From assembly GCA_938091275.1 (NCBI GenBank), contig CALKMY010000187.1, forward strand, positions 1 through 6,525: a stretch of 6,525 bases of DNA, in the 5' to 3' direction. Both the position numbers and the translations under genes were made by a program. The notes below the pieces were generated by a model that did no database searches, had not been told where the DNA came from, and was given only the letters and a program-made list of their open reading frames with translations. This DNA is from Candidatus Nanopelagicales bacterium. Its GTDB lineage: Bacteria; Actinomycetota; Actinomycetes; S36-B12. Shown piece after piece: positions 1 through 6,300 of this stretch; positions within the stretch are counted from its first letter, which is position 1, and every line of letters begins with the position of its first letter.

Positions 1-383
1 GGCAGGCCGCCATCGAGAACAGCCACCGCGTCGTGACCGATCCAACGCATCATCAGCCACACACGAGATGCCGCCATCAACCCGCGATCGGCGTCGTAGA
101 CCACCACCTGCGTTGTCTGCCCGATGCCCCACGATCGAACAGTGCGCTCGAAGTCTGCGGACGCAGGAAAGGGTCGACGGCCGGTGATGCCGTCGATGAT
201 CGGACCGCTGAGGTCGGTCACCAGGCTGGCTCGCTGAGCTCCGGGAATATGCGACTCGGCGAACGCCCGATCCCCCCAGTCTTCGTCGTCGAGATGGAAG
301 CGGGCATCGAGGATGACTACGTCGGTCTCGGTGCGACACAGGTGATCGAGTTCGGATGCGGTGATCAATGTCTGGAATGGCAC
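1..383 (-). CDS. Sulfurtransferase (SseA/SseB type), N-terminal rhodanese domain, partial
   Basis: About 127 N-terminal residues are visible; the rest lies beyond the left edge. The family (thiosulfate or 3-mercaptopyruvate sulfurtransferases, about 280 residues) has two rhodanese domains and moves sulfane sulfur to thiols or cyanide in the cytoplasm. Seen here: an ILDAR strand at about residues 24-28, HIPGA at 45-49, an F-P-A-x-x-D-F segment near 91-97 corresponding to the usual HPLP region, VVVYD, and a closing LDGG near 123-126. The opening LITASEL and LDAR features resemble the mycobacterial SseB type more than SseA. This is the non-catalytic half; the active-site Cys would be in the missing C-terminal domain, so activity cannot be judged. 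The start is GTG at 383, chosen because AGGAA lies 7 nt upstream and the rhodanese fold begins directly after it. The gene is divergent from ilvD. I am confident of the family but not of the exact substrate. Confidence 0.88.
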   Translation of the reverse strand, partial: MPFQTLITASELDHLCRTETDVVILDARFHLDDEDWGDRAFAESHIPGAQRASLVTDLSGPIIDGITGRRPFPASADFERTVRSWGIGQTTQVVVYDADRGLMAASRVWLMMRWIGHDAVAVLDGGL

Positions 384-439
384 GTGGACGTTCCTACCCT
401 TTCCTCGCTGATGGCAGTGCCCCCGATGATGTCCCTTCC

Positions 440-446
440 TAGACTA
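440..446. promoter_or_regulatory. Symmetrical -10 element serving divergent sulfurtransferase and ilvD genes
   Basis: TAGACTA reads TAGACT (440-445) on the plus strand and TAGTCT (446-441) on the minus strand, and both fit the actinobacterial -10 pattern TANNNT. On the plus strand the start of transcription, 7 nt after the hexamer, falls on the A of the ilvD ATG at 452. On the minus strand it falls near 434, giving a leader of about 50 nt with AGGAA before the sulfurtransferase GTG. No good -35 hexamer is visible on either side, which is common in these bacteria. The whole divergent gap is only 68 bp, so promoters for both genes must lie here or inside the neighbouring gene. Confidence 0.5.
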
Positions 447-451
447 CGAGC

Positions 452-2149
452 ATGGACTCTCCCGTGCGTATGAAACCCCGCAGCTTTCTGGTGACCGACG
501 GACCTGACCGAGCGCCGAACAGGGGAATGTTGCGTGCGCTGGGGATGGATGACGACGACTTCACCAAGCCTCAGATCGGAATCGCCAACAGCTATAACCG
601 CATCACGCCCTGCAATATGTCGCTTCGCGATGTTGCCGTATCGGTTGCACAAGGTGTCGAAGCCGGGGGTGGCTTCCCGATGGAGTTTGGGACGATCACG
701 GTGTCGGACGTGATCTCGATGGGCCATGAGGGAATGCACTTCTCGCTTGTGAGTCGAGAGGTGATTGCGGATTCGGTAGAAACCGTCGTTCAGGCTGAAC
801 GTCTCGATGGGATGGTCACGCTGGCGGGATGCGATAAGTCCATTCCGGCCATGATGATGGCGGCCGGCCGACTCGATATCGCATCCGTGCTCTTGTACGC
901 GGGCTCACTACTTCCCGGACACGTGCGTCTGACCGACGGCACCGAAGAGACCGTCAACATCGTGACAGCTTTCGAGGCCGTCGGTGCTCGCGCTCGCGGC
1001 TTGATGAGCGATGAAGACGTTGATCGAATCGAGCGAGCGGTATGTCCGAGCGCGGGAACGTGCGGCGGCATGTACACCGCCAACACAATGGCGAGCGCTG
1101 CTGAAGCGATGGGCCTGGCACTTCCTGGTTCGTCATCACCCCCCGCGGTCGATTCGCGACGGGACACCTTGGCGCGGCGCAGCGGTGAAGCGGTTATCGA
1201 GATGTTGCGACAAGACATCACGGCACGAGACATCATCACCAAGCAGTCTCTGGAGAACGCCATAGCCATCGTGATGGCACTCGGTGGTTCGACGAATGCT
1301 GTCCTGCACCTTCCGGCGATCGCGCACGAAGTCGGTGTCGATGTAGGAATGGACGATTTCCACCGGATCGGAGCCCGTGTGCCGCACGTCGCTGATCTCA
1401 AGCCCTTCGGGGAGTACTTGATGTTCGACCTCGACAAGGTCGGGGGTGTTCCCGTTGTGCTGAAGGCCCTACTGGAAGCGGGCTTGCTGCATGGTGATTG
1501 TCTGACGGTGACCGGCCGGACGATGGCTGAAAACCTCGCGGACATTGAGATTCCCGAACCTGACGGCACCGTCGTTCGACCGATCTCGTCACCGCTCGGG
1601 TCCACTGGAGGGATCACGATCCTCGGCGGCTCGCTCGCTCCCGAAGGAGCAGTAGTGAAGAACGCCGGTGTTCCCGTGGAGGTCTTCGAGGGAGTGGCGC
1701 GTGTGTTCGATCGTGAGCAGGCTGCCATGGATGCGCTCGAGGATGGCACCATCCAGGCTGGTGACGTCGTTGTCATTCGATACGAGGGCCCCAAGGGTGG
1801 TCCGGGTATGCGCGAGATGTTGATGATCACCGGTGCGATTAAGGGTGCGGGCTTGGGTAAGGACGTGCTGTTGATCACCGATGGTCGCTTCTCTGGTGGC
1901 ACGACGGGTTTGTGTGTCGGTCACGTGTCCCCGGAGGCCGTCGATGGTGGCCCTATCGGGCTGCTGCGTGACGGTGACCGCATCGCGATCGATATCCCGA
2001 ACAGGACGCTCGATGTGCTCGTCGATCCCGCGGAGATGAGCGAACGCCTTGCGTTGTTCGAACCGTTACCTCCGCGCTATGACCGAGGCGTGCTCGCGAA
2101 GTACGCCAAGTTGGTGGGCAGCGCCTCGAAGGGAGCCATCACGGGGTAG
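452..2149 (+). CDS. ilvD: Dihydroxy-acid dehydratase IlvD
   Basis: This enzyme dehydrates 2,3-dihydroxy-isovalerate and 2,3-dihydroxy-3-methylvalerate to the 2-keto acids that precede valine, isoleucine and leucine. It is a cytoplasmic Fe-S enzyme. The 565 residues are a normal full length. The three cluster cysteines are present: C54 in TPCN, C127 in GCDKS and C204 in GTCGG. The family signatures follow: MYTANTMASAAEA, GSSSPPA, GGSTNAVLHL, YEGPKGGPGMREM, and ITDGRFSGGT with the catalytic serine at S481. Sequence and length follow the mycobacterial IlvD type closely. The ATG at 452 has no Shine-Dalgarno sequence, but a TANNNT element ends 6 nt before it, so a leaderless message is likely; the alternative ATG at 470 also lacks one. 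The gene is divergent from the sulfurtransferase and convergent with the pterin dehydratase, so it appears to be transcribed alone, away from other ilv genes. Confidence 0.97.
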   Translation: MDSPVRMKPRSFLVTDGPDRAPNRGMLRALGMDDDDFTKPQIGIANSYNRITPCNMSLRDVAVSVAQGVEAGGGFPMEFGTITVSDVISMGHEGMHFSLVSREVIADSVETVVQAERLDGMVTLAGCDKSIPAMMMAAGRLDIASVLLYAGSLLPGHVRLTDGTEETVNIVTAFEAVGARARGLMSDEDVDRIERAVCPSAGTCGGMYTANTMASAAEAMGLALPGSSSPPAVDSRRDTLARRSGEAVIEMLRQDITARDIITKQSLENAIAIVMALGGSTNAVLHLPAIAHEVGVDVGMDDFHRIGARVPHVADLKPFGEYLMFDLDKVGGVPVVLKALLEAGLLHGDCLTVTGRTMAENLADIEIPEPDGTVVRPISSPLGSTGGITILGGSLAPEGAVVKNAGVPVEVFEGVARVFDREQAAMDALEDGTIQAGDVVVIRYEGPKGGPGMREMLMITGAIKGAGLGKDVLLITDGRFSGGTTGLCVGHVSPEAVDGGPIGLLRDGDRIAIDIPNRTLDVLVDPAEMSERLALFEPLPPRYDRGVLAKYAKLVGSASKGAITG

Positions 2150-2179
2150 GCACCGAGAGTGCTGACCGGCCGTGAATCC
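2150..2179. other. Short convergent intergenic spacer
   Basis: Thirty bases separate the stops of two convergent genes. GCAC-CGAGA-GTGC (2150-2162) can fold into a 4-bp hairpin, but there is no T-run on either strand, so I do not call a terminator. Confidence 0.4.
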
Positions 2180-2485
2180 TCAGGGTGCGGCGTCAACTAT
2201 CGCGTCGATCCGCTCGGCGAGGGCAATATCGAGTCCGGTGACCCCGTGTGCCGAATGTGTCGATAAGCGGAAGGTGAGGTTCCTCCATCGGATGTCGATA
2301 TCCGGATGGTGGTCCATCTCCTCGGCTACTTGGGCGATGGCGGCGACGTCGTCGATGCCGTGGAGGAAGGTCGGAGCCTTCACCTGGGCCACGAGGGCAG
2401 TGCCGTCGTAGCTCCAGCGGGGGTGCAGGCGGCAGAAGTCGTCGATGTGGTCATCGTCCAACAGATCGGCAGATGGTTCGGGCAC
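2180..2485 (-). CDS. 4a-hydroxytetrahydrobiopterin dehydratase (pterin-4a-carbinolamine dehydratase, PCD/DCoH family)
   Basis: This small cytoplasmic enzyme dehydrates 4a-hydroxytetrahydropterin so the pterin cofactor can be recycled. In bacteria without phenylalanine hydroxylase its role is less clear, and no hydroxylase gene is visible here. With the start chosen, the protein has 101 residues, the usual family length. The signature is intact: the His pair H59-H60 in HHPDI, W67, then STHSAHGVTGLD with H77 and D86. WSYDG at 24-28 is the typical N-terminal strand. The frame stays open to a GTG at 2524 (114 residues), but GAGGAGG at 2500-2494 sits 8 nt before the GTG at 2485, and the upstream 13 residues are outside the usual domain. 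I therefore place the start at 2485. The gene converges on ilvD and is transcribed away from the DNA-damage operon. No clear promoter was identified. Confidence 0.92.
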   Translation of the reverse strand: MPEPSADLLDDDHIDDFCRLHPRWSYDGTALVAQVKAPTFLHGIDDVAAIAQVAEEMDHHPDIDIRWRNLTFRLSTHSAHGVTGLDIALAERIDAIVDAAP

Positions 2486-2493
2486 GAAACGAG

Positions 2494-2500
2494 CCTCCTC
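2494..2500 (-). promoter_or_regulatory. Strong ribosome binding site deciding the PCD start
   Basis: GAGGAGG on the minus strand, 8 nt upstream of the GTG at 2485, is a near-perfect complement of the 16S tail. It lies inside the longer open frame that begins at 2524, where no comparable site precedes the first codon. It favours the shorter protein. Confidence 0.7.
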
Positions 2501-2590
2501 GACGGGCGGTTCCTTAGTTAGCACCCGAGCCTGCCGGATTGCCCTGGCGGCCGCACGTGGGCGGGCTGACCGGGCGCCAGGGGTTGACGA

Positions 2591-2613
2591 GTGTCAGAGG
2601 TGGGGGCTACGGT
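2591..2613 (+). promoter_or_regulatory. RecA-independent DNA-damage promoter (PafBC type, RecA-NDp)
   Basis: GTGTCAGAG (2591-2599), an 8-nt spacer and TACGGT (2608-2613) match the mycobacterial RecA-NDp consensus TTGTCRGTG-N8-TANNNT. Seven of nine positions of the first block agree, the spacer length is exact and the -10 fits. This promoter type is activated by the WYL-domain regulators PafB and PafC after DNA damage without needing LexA cleavage. A TTGACG at 2584-2589 with an 18-nt spacer could alternatively act as an ordinary -35. The expected transcription start is near 2620. Confidence 0.6.
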
Positions 2614-2622
2614 CGTGTCTGG

Positions 2623-2640
2623 TTCGAACAGGTGTTCGAA
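2623..2640 (+). promoter_or_regulatory. LexA operator (SOS box)
   Basis: TTCGAACAGGTGTTCGAA is an 18-bp interrupted palindrome containing TCGAAC-N4-GTTCGA, a perfect match to the mycobacterial SOS box. It begins 9 nt downstream of the TACGGT -10 element, so bound LexA would cover the transcription start near 2620. This fits direct repression of the HEPN and polymerase operon downstream. A second, overlapping dyad (CAGGT at 2629-2633 with ACCTG at 2642-2646, around TTCGAA) extends the symmetric region to 2646. Confidence 0.85.
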
Positions 2641-2714
2641 TACCTGGTAGGTCGGGTTGCTCGACACGAGGGTTATTCGGGCACATGCCTCATCGGACCA
2701 AGCACCTCGGATTC

Positions 2715-2802
2715 GCGGCCGGGGTGGGAGTTCTGTGGAACTCAACGAAACGGGCCCGTAGGCCGCTGAGGTTGCCTCGACCCCAGCCCCAGCGGCCGGG
2801 GT
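2715..2802 (+). repeat. Leader direct repeat GCGGCCGGGGT with an intervening inverted copy
   Basis: GCGGCCGGGGT occurs at 2715-2725 and again at 2792-2802. Between them, GGCCGCTG at 2761-2768 can pair with GCGGCC of the first copy (6 bp) or with CAGCGGCC at 2790-2797 (8 bp, 21-nt loop). The two pairings exclude each other, an arrangement seen in attenuators. Some such matches are expected by chance in GC-rich DNA. Confidence 0.4.
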
Positions 2803-2809
2803 CCGTTTT
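2779..2809 (+). terminator. Possible intrinsic terminator or attenuator in the leader
   Basis: GACCCC (2779-2784) pairs with GGGGTC (2798-2803) across a 13-nt loop, followed by CG and TTTT (2806-2809). The stem is GC-rich but only 6 bp and the T-run is short. It lies after the damage promoter and before the HEPN start, so it would act on the operon's own transcript. It cannot form as a simple nested structure together with the 2761-2768/2790-2797 helix, whose right arm occupies its loop. Confidence 0.3.
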
Positions 2810-2879
2810 GGAGTCGTGCACACGGGTCGAGCACGTGGGTCGAGAAAACCAGCACACGCATATAGAAGGGATCTTCGCG

Positions 2880-3389
2880 ATGAACTCGACCCGCCCTGGG
2901 ACCCGCCCTGGGACCCATTCTGGTGATGCGCTCCCCGCATCGAATCTCCGTGAGTTGACTATGACGCCGGTTGCCGCGGACGATTTGATCCACGGCGCTC
3001 AGCGCAGTTTGGCTCGTGCCGCGCTAGCGGGCACCCCGCACGAGCGATACGCCGCCGCACACCTTGCGGCCTTACGAGCTGCTGCCGCGGTTATCGCTGT
3101 TGTTGCCTCCCGGTCTTCTCAGGTGCGCGCCAACCGACCGGTGCGTCAGCAAGTGCGGAGCGCGTGGGTGGTGCTACGTGAGGTGTGTCCGCCGCTGTCG
3201 GAGTGGGCGGATTTCTTTGCCGCTGGCGCCCAGACCCGTGCCGCTGCCGAAGCCGGAATCCCGTGCGTCGGTGCGCGCGCAGCGGACGATCTCGTTCGCG
3301 ATGCGCAGACGTTCCTGGCTCGAGTCTGTGACGTACTGGAGTTGGCCCATCAGCCAGCGCTCGATCTACGGCTGCGTGCCGTCGGTTAG
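2880..3389 (+). CDS. SAV_6107 family HEPN domain protein
   Basis: The family is known only from sequence. HEPN proteins are all-alpha; many are RNases that use an R-x4-6-H motif. Here ERYAAAHLAALRAAAAVIA carries R56-x4-H61, so the motif is intact. Further family blocks are VRSAWVVLREVCPPLSEWADFFAAGAQTR in the middle and ADDLVRDAQTFLARV near the C-terminus. There is no signal peptide or membrane segment, so the 169-residue protein should be cytoplasmic. The ATG at 2880 has GAAGGG 9 nt upstream. An in-frame ATG at 2961 (M28) sits nearer the conserved domain but has a weaker site, and residues 1-27 are low-complexity. The stop is 2 nt before the polymerase GTG, so the pair is probably translationally coupled and co-expressed from the damage promoter upstream. 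The family call is firm; RNase activity and any role in DNA repair are inference. Confidence 0.88.
   Translation: MNSTRPGTRPGTHSGDALPASNLRELTMTPVAADDLIHGAQRSLARAALAGTPHERYAAAHLAALRAAAAVIAVVASRSSQVRANRPVRQQVRSAWVVLREVCPPLSEWADFFAAGAQTRAAAEAGIPCVGARAADDLVRDAQTFLARVCDVLELAHQPALDLRLRAVG
2889..2916 (+). repeat. 12-bp tandem repeat at the start of the HEPN gene
   Basis: ACCCGCCCTGGG occurs twice in a row (2889-2912), followed by a partial ACCC. It is in frame and encodes two TRPG units (residues 4-11). The segment precedes the conserved domain, so length change here would probably be tolerated. Confidence 0.75.
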
Positions 3390-3391
3390 GC

Positions 3392-6300
3392 GTGGGAGTC
3401 GCTTCACCACCGTTCGCCCACTTGCACGTAGCTTCCAGCCACTCACTTCGGTATGGCGCCACCTTGCCGGAGTTACTCGTGCAACGCAGTGCTGAACTTG
3501 GTCAGTCAATCGTCGCTCTTACCGACCGAGACGGCTTGTACGCGGCGGTCCGGTGGGTACGTGAGTGTTCCCGGCTCGGCATACGACCGGTACTCGGAGT
3601 GGATATCGCGGTCGAGGCAACCCAGGCGGCGCGGGTGCATCCGGACGTGCAGGCACGGACACCGGCGCGCGGGGGTCGGTGGATTGATGAGACACGTCCG
3701 CGAGTCCTTTTGCTCGCGACGGGTTCGCGAGGGTGGGCATCACTGTGTCGTCTTGTGAGCGCTGCACACATCGGCGATCACACCGCGCGCGGTGAACCGT
3801 GGGTGCCGTGGTCGGCGTTGCGCGAACACAGCGAGGGGATAGTCGTCATTCTCGGTGCGGACTCTGAGGTTGGTCGGTATCTCGCAGATGAGCGAGCGAC
3901 TCTCGCTGAGGCGGCGACGCGGCCGTGGCGTGCGGTATTCGATCGGTATCTCGCTATCGGTGTTACGTCCCATCGGCAGCCGGGTTTTCCACTGCGTCGT
4001 CGACATCGATACTCCACAGCGACAGCAGCGCGCATGCTGGGATGGGCACGCGAGCAGCGGTTGCCTGCTGTTGTGACCAACGCGGTGCGATACGCCCATC
4101 CCGATCAAGCCGGTATCGCCGAAGTGCTAGATGCCTCTCGGTTGCTTGTGCCGTTGAGTTCGCCACGGCTCGAGCGCCAGCAGGGAGCTCACGCGTACGT
4201 GAAATCAGGGCAAGAAATGGCGGAGATCGCAGCGGAGATCGCCCACGCGTCAGGGGGACAAGACGAACGTGGCGGGCAACGCCTACTAGAAGACACATGG
4301 CATCTCGCGCAGTACTGCGCACTCGACTCCGGGCGAGATCTGGGCCTGGGGGAGGTTTTCGTTCCCGAACTCGACGTGCTGCTGGGAAGGGAGATTCCCG
4401 ACGCGGTTGCAGAGGCTGCGACTTTATTGCGCCACCGATGTGCCGCAGCGATACCTGACCGCTACTCGAAAGACGAAAGAAGCCAAGCCGAACATCGACT
4501 CGACGCCGAACTGCGAACCATCACAAGTCTCGGGTTTTCCGGGTATTTCCTCACCGTCGCCGAAGTGGTCGACATGGTTCGAGACCGAGGAATACGGGTG
4601 GCTGCGCGTGGCTCCGGCGCTGGAAGTCTCGTTACCCATCTCTTGGGAATCAGTGGCGTTGATCCCATTCGGCACGGATTGTTGATGGAGCGGTTCTTGT
4701 CACCGCTTCGGCGAGTGCTCCCGGATATCGATATTGATGTTGAATCAGCCCGACGATTGGAGGTCTACGACCTCATTCGCGATCGATTCGGTGACGATCG
4801 GGTTGCAAGCGTCTCGATGATGGAGACCTATCGCGTACGACATGCCGTTCGAGATGTGGGTGCCGCACTCGGTATGGACGTGGGAGAAGTCGATGCATTC
4901 GCAAAGGCGTTTCCGCATGTTCGTGCTCGACAAGCTCGCAGTGCGCTGAGCGATCTTCCTGAATTACGGAACTCTCACATAGGACAACTCGCGAATGATG
5001 GACAGCTCGATCATTTCCTCGACCTCGTCGAAGGCCTCGATGGGTTACCCCGAGATATCGCCATGCACCCGTGTGGCGTGGTCCTCTCCGATGCCACGCT
5101 GCTCGATCGAACCCCCGTGGAGAGCAGTGCCGCGGGCTATCACATGAGTCATTTCGATAAACACGATGTCGAGCACATGGGCCTACTCAAACTCGATGTC
5201 CTCGGGGTTCGAATGCAGTCGGCGATCGCGCACGCAATCGCCGAGGCCGAGAACAACACGGGGGAGAGCATCGAACTTGATGATCGTCAACTTGATGATC
5301 CGAAAACCTTCGAGCTCATCCGATCGACCAAGACCTTGGGATGCTTCCAAATCGAGTCACCGGGTCAACGTGAACTTCTTGGCAAGTTCGCACCCGATCG
5401 TTTCTCTGATCTGATCATCGACATATCGCTGTTTCGCCCAGGACCGGTCAAATCAGACATGGTGACGCCATTCCTTATGGCTCGGCAAGGGTGGTGTGCC
5501 CCGGAGTACCCGCACTCCGATCTTGAATCGATATTGCATGAGACCTATGGAGTGGTGGTATTCCACGAGCAAGTGCTGCGCATCATCGCAACTATGACGG
5601 GATGTTCTCTCGCCGAAGCCGACGAGTGCCGACGCAGTATGGGATCACCGGACGGGCAAGACGATGTCCGGGCGTGGTTCTACCCGACCGCCATCAACCA
5701 CGGTTACGACGTTCCGACTGTCGAGCGAGTGTGGGAGATTCTTCGGGCATTCGCGTCCTTCGGCTTCTGCAAGGCGCACGCAGCAGCCTTCGCGCTCCCC
5801 ACGTATCAATCCGCATGGCTCAAGGCGCACTATCCAGCGGCCTTCTATTGCGGAATATTGACGCACGATCCGGGTATGTATCCCAAAAGGCTCCTACTCG
5901 ACGACGCACGAGTGCACGGAATCCGAGTGCTAGGTATCGACGTCAATATTTCGGGTGACGCCTATCGAGTGGAGGGAACGGACGCACAAGCTATTCGAGT
6001 TCCCCTGACCGAAGTAGCGGGTATTAGTGAGCATGAAGTCCAAAGGCTGATCGATCGGCGCCCTTTCTCCTCGCTCTCCGACGCGATAGGGCGAGCAGAG
6101 TTGTCACGACCCGTGGCGGAAAACCTGGTGGTGACAGGGGCATTCGACGCATTGCATCCCGCACCCGTTACTCGACGAGATCTGTTGCTGCAGGTCGCGG
6201 ATATCGACAGGCACACACGGTCGACGGGTATCGATACGCAGTTGTCATTCGATCTCCTCGGATCAACAGCTGAATGCGTTCCGATTACAGGACTACCGGA

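Larger units (their letters stand above)
2641..2879 (+). other. Long 5' leader of the DNA-damage operon, no clear gene
   Basis: These roughly 240 bases lie between the LexA box and the HEPN start. I recognise no protein or RNA family in them. The frame of the HEPN gene is open through the whole leader, with an in-frame ATG at 2685. The predicted residues from 2685 to 2879 show no domain and are rich in Arg and Pro. The leader contains an 11-bp direct repeat and competing inverted repeats, listed separately. GAAGGG at 2865-2870, 9 nt before the ATG at 2880, is the only plausible ribosome site near the gene. Confidence 0.55.

Noticed and set aside
33..473. 146-residue plus-strand open frame over the sulfurtransferase
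   Set aside because: The minus-strand rhodanese motifs (HIPGA, LDGG) identify the real coding strand, and this frame has no recognisable content.
790..1902. 370-residue open frame on the minus strand opposite ilvD
   Set aside because: It is an antisense shadow of a well-conserved gene, shows Ser/Pro/Arg-rich content with no domain, and has no start signal.
2055..2064. TTCGAACC near the end of ilvD as a LexA site
   Set aside because: Only one half-site is present; no matching GTTCGA follows at the correct spacing.
2150..2162. GCAC-CGAGA-GTGC hairpin as terminator for ilvD
   Set aside because: The stem is only 4 bp and no T-run follows on either strand.
2621..2646. T-arm-like GGTTCGAA suggesting a tRNA gene
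   Set aside because: No acceptor, D-arm or anticodon arm can be placed around it, and the motif is fully explained by the LexA palindrome.
2518..2940. Minus-strand open frame of 140 residues across the leader
   Set aside because: It begins inside the HEPN gene and crosses the promoter and operator, and it has no ribosome site or family resemblance.
3453..4458. Several 100-180 residue open frames on both strands around the polymerase N-terminus
   Set aside because: They overlap the continuous frame from 3392, which carries PHP and palm motifs. Their translations are Arg/Ser/Cys-rich as expected for wrong frames of GC-rich DNA.
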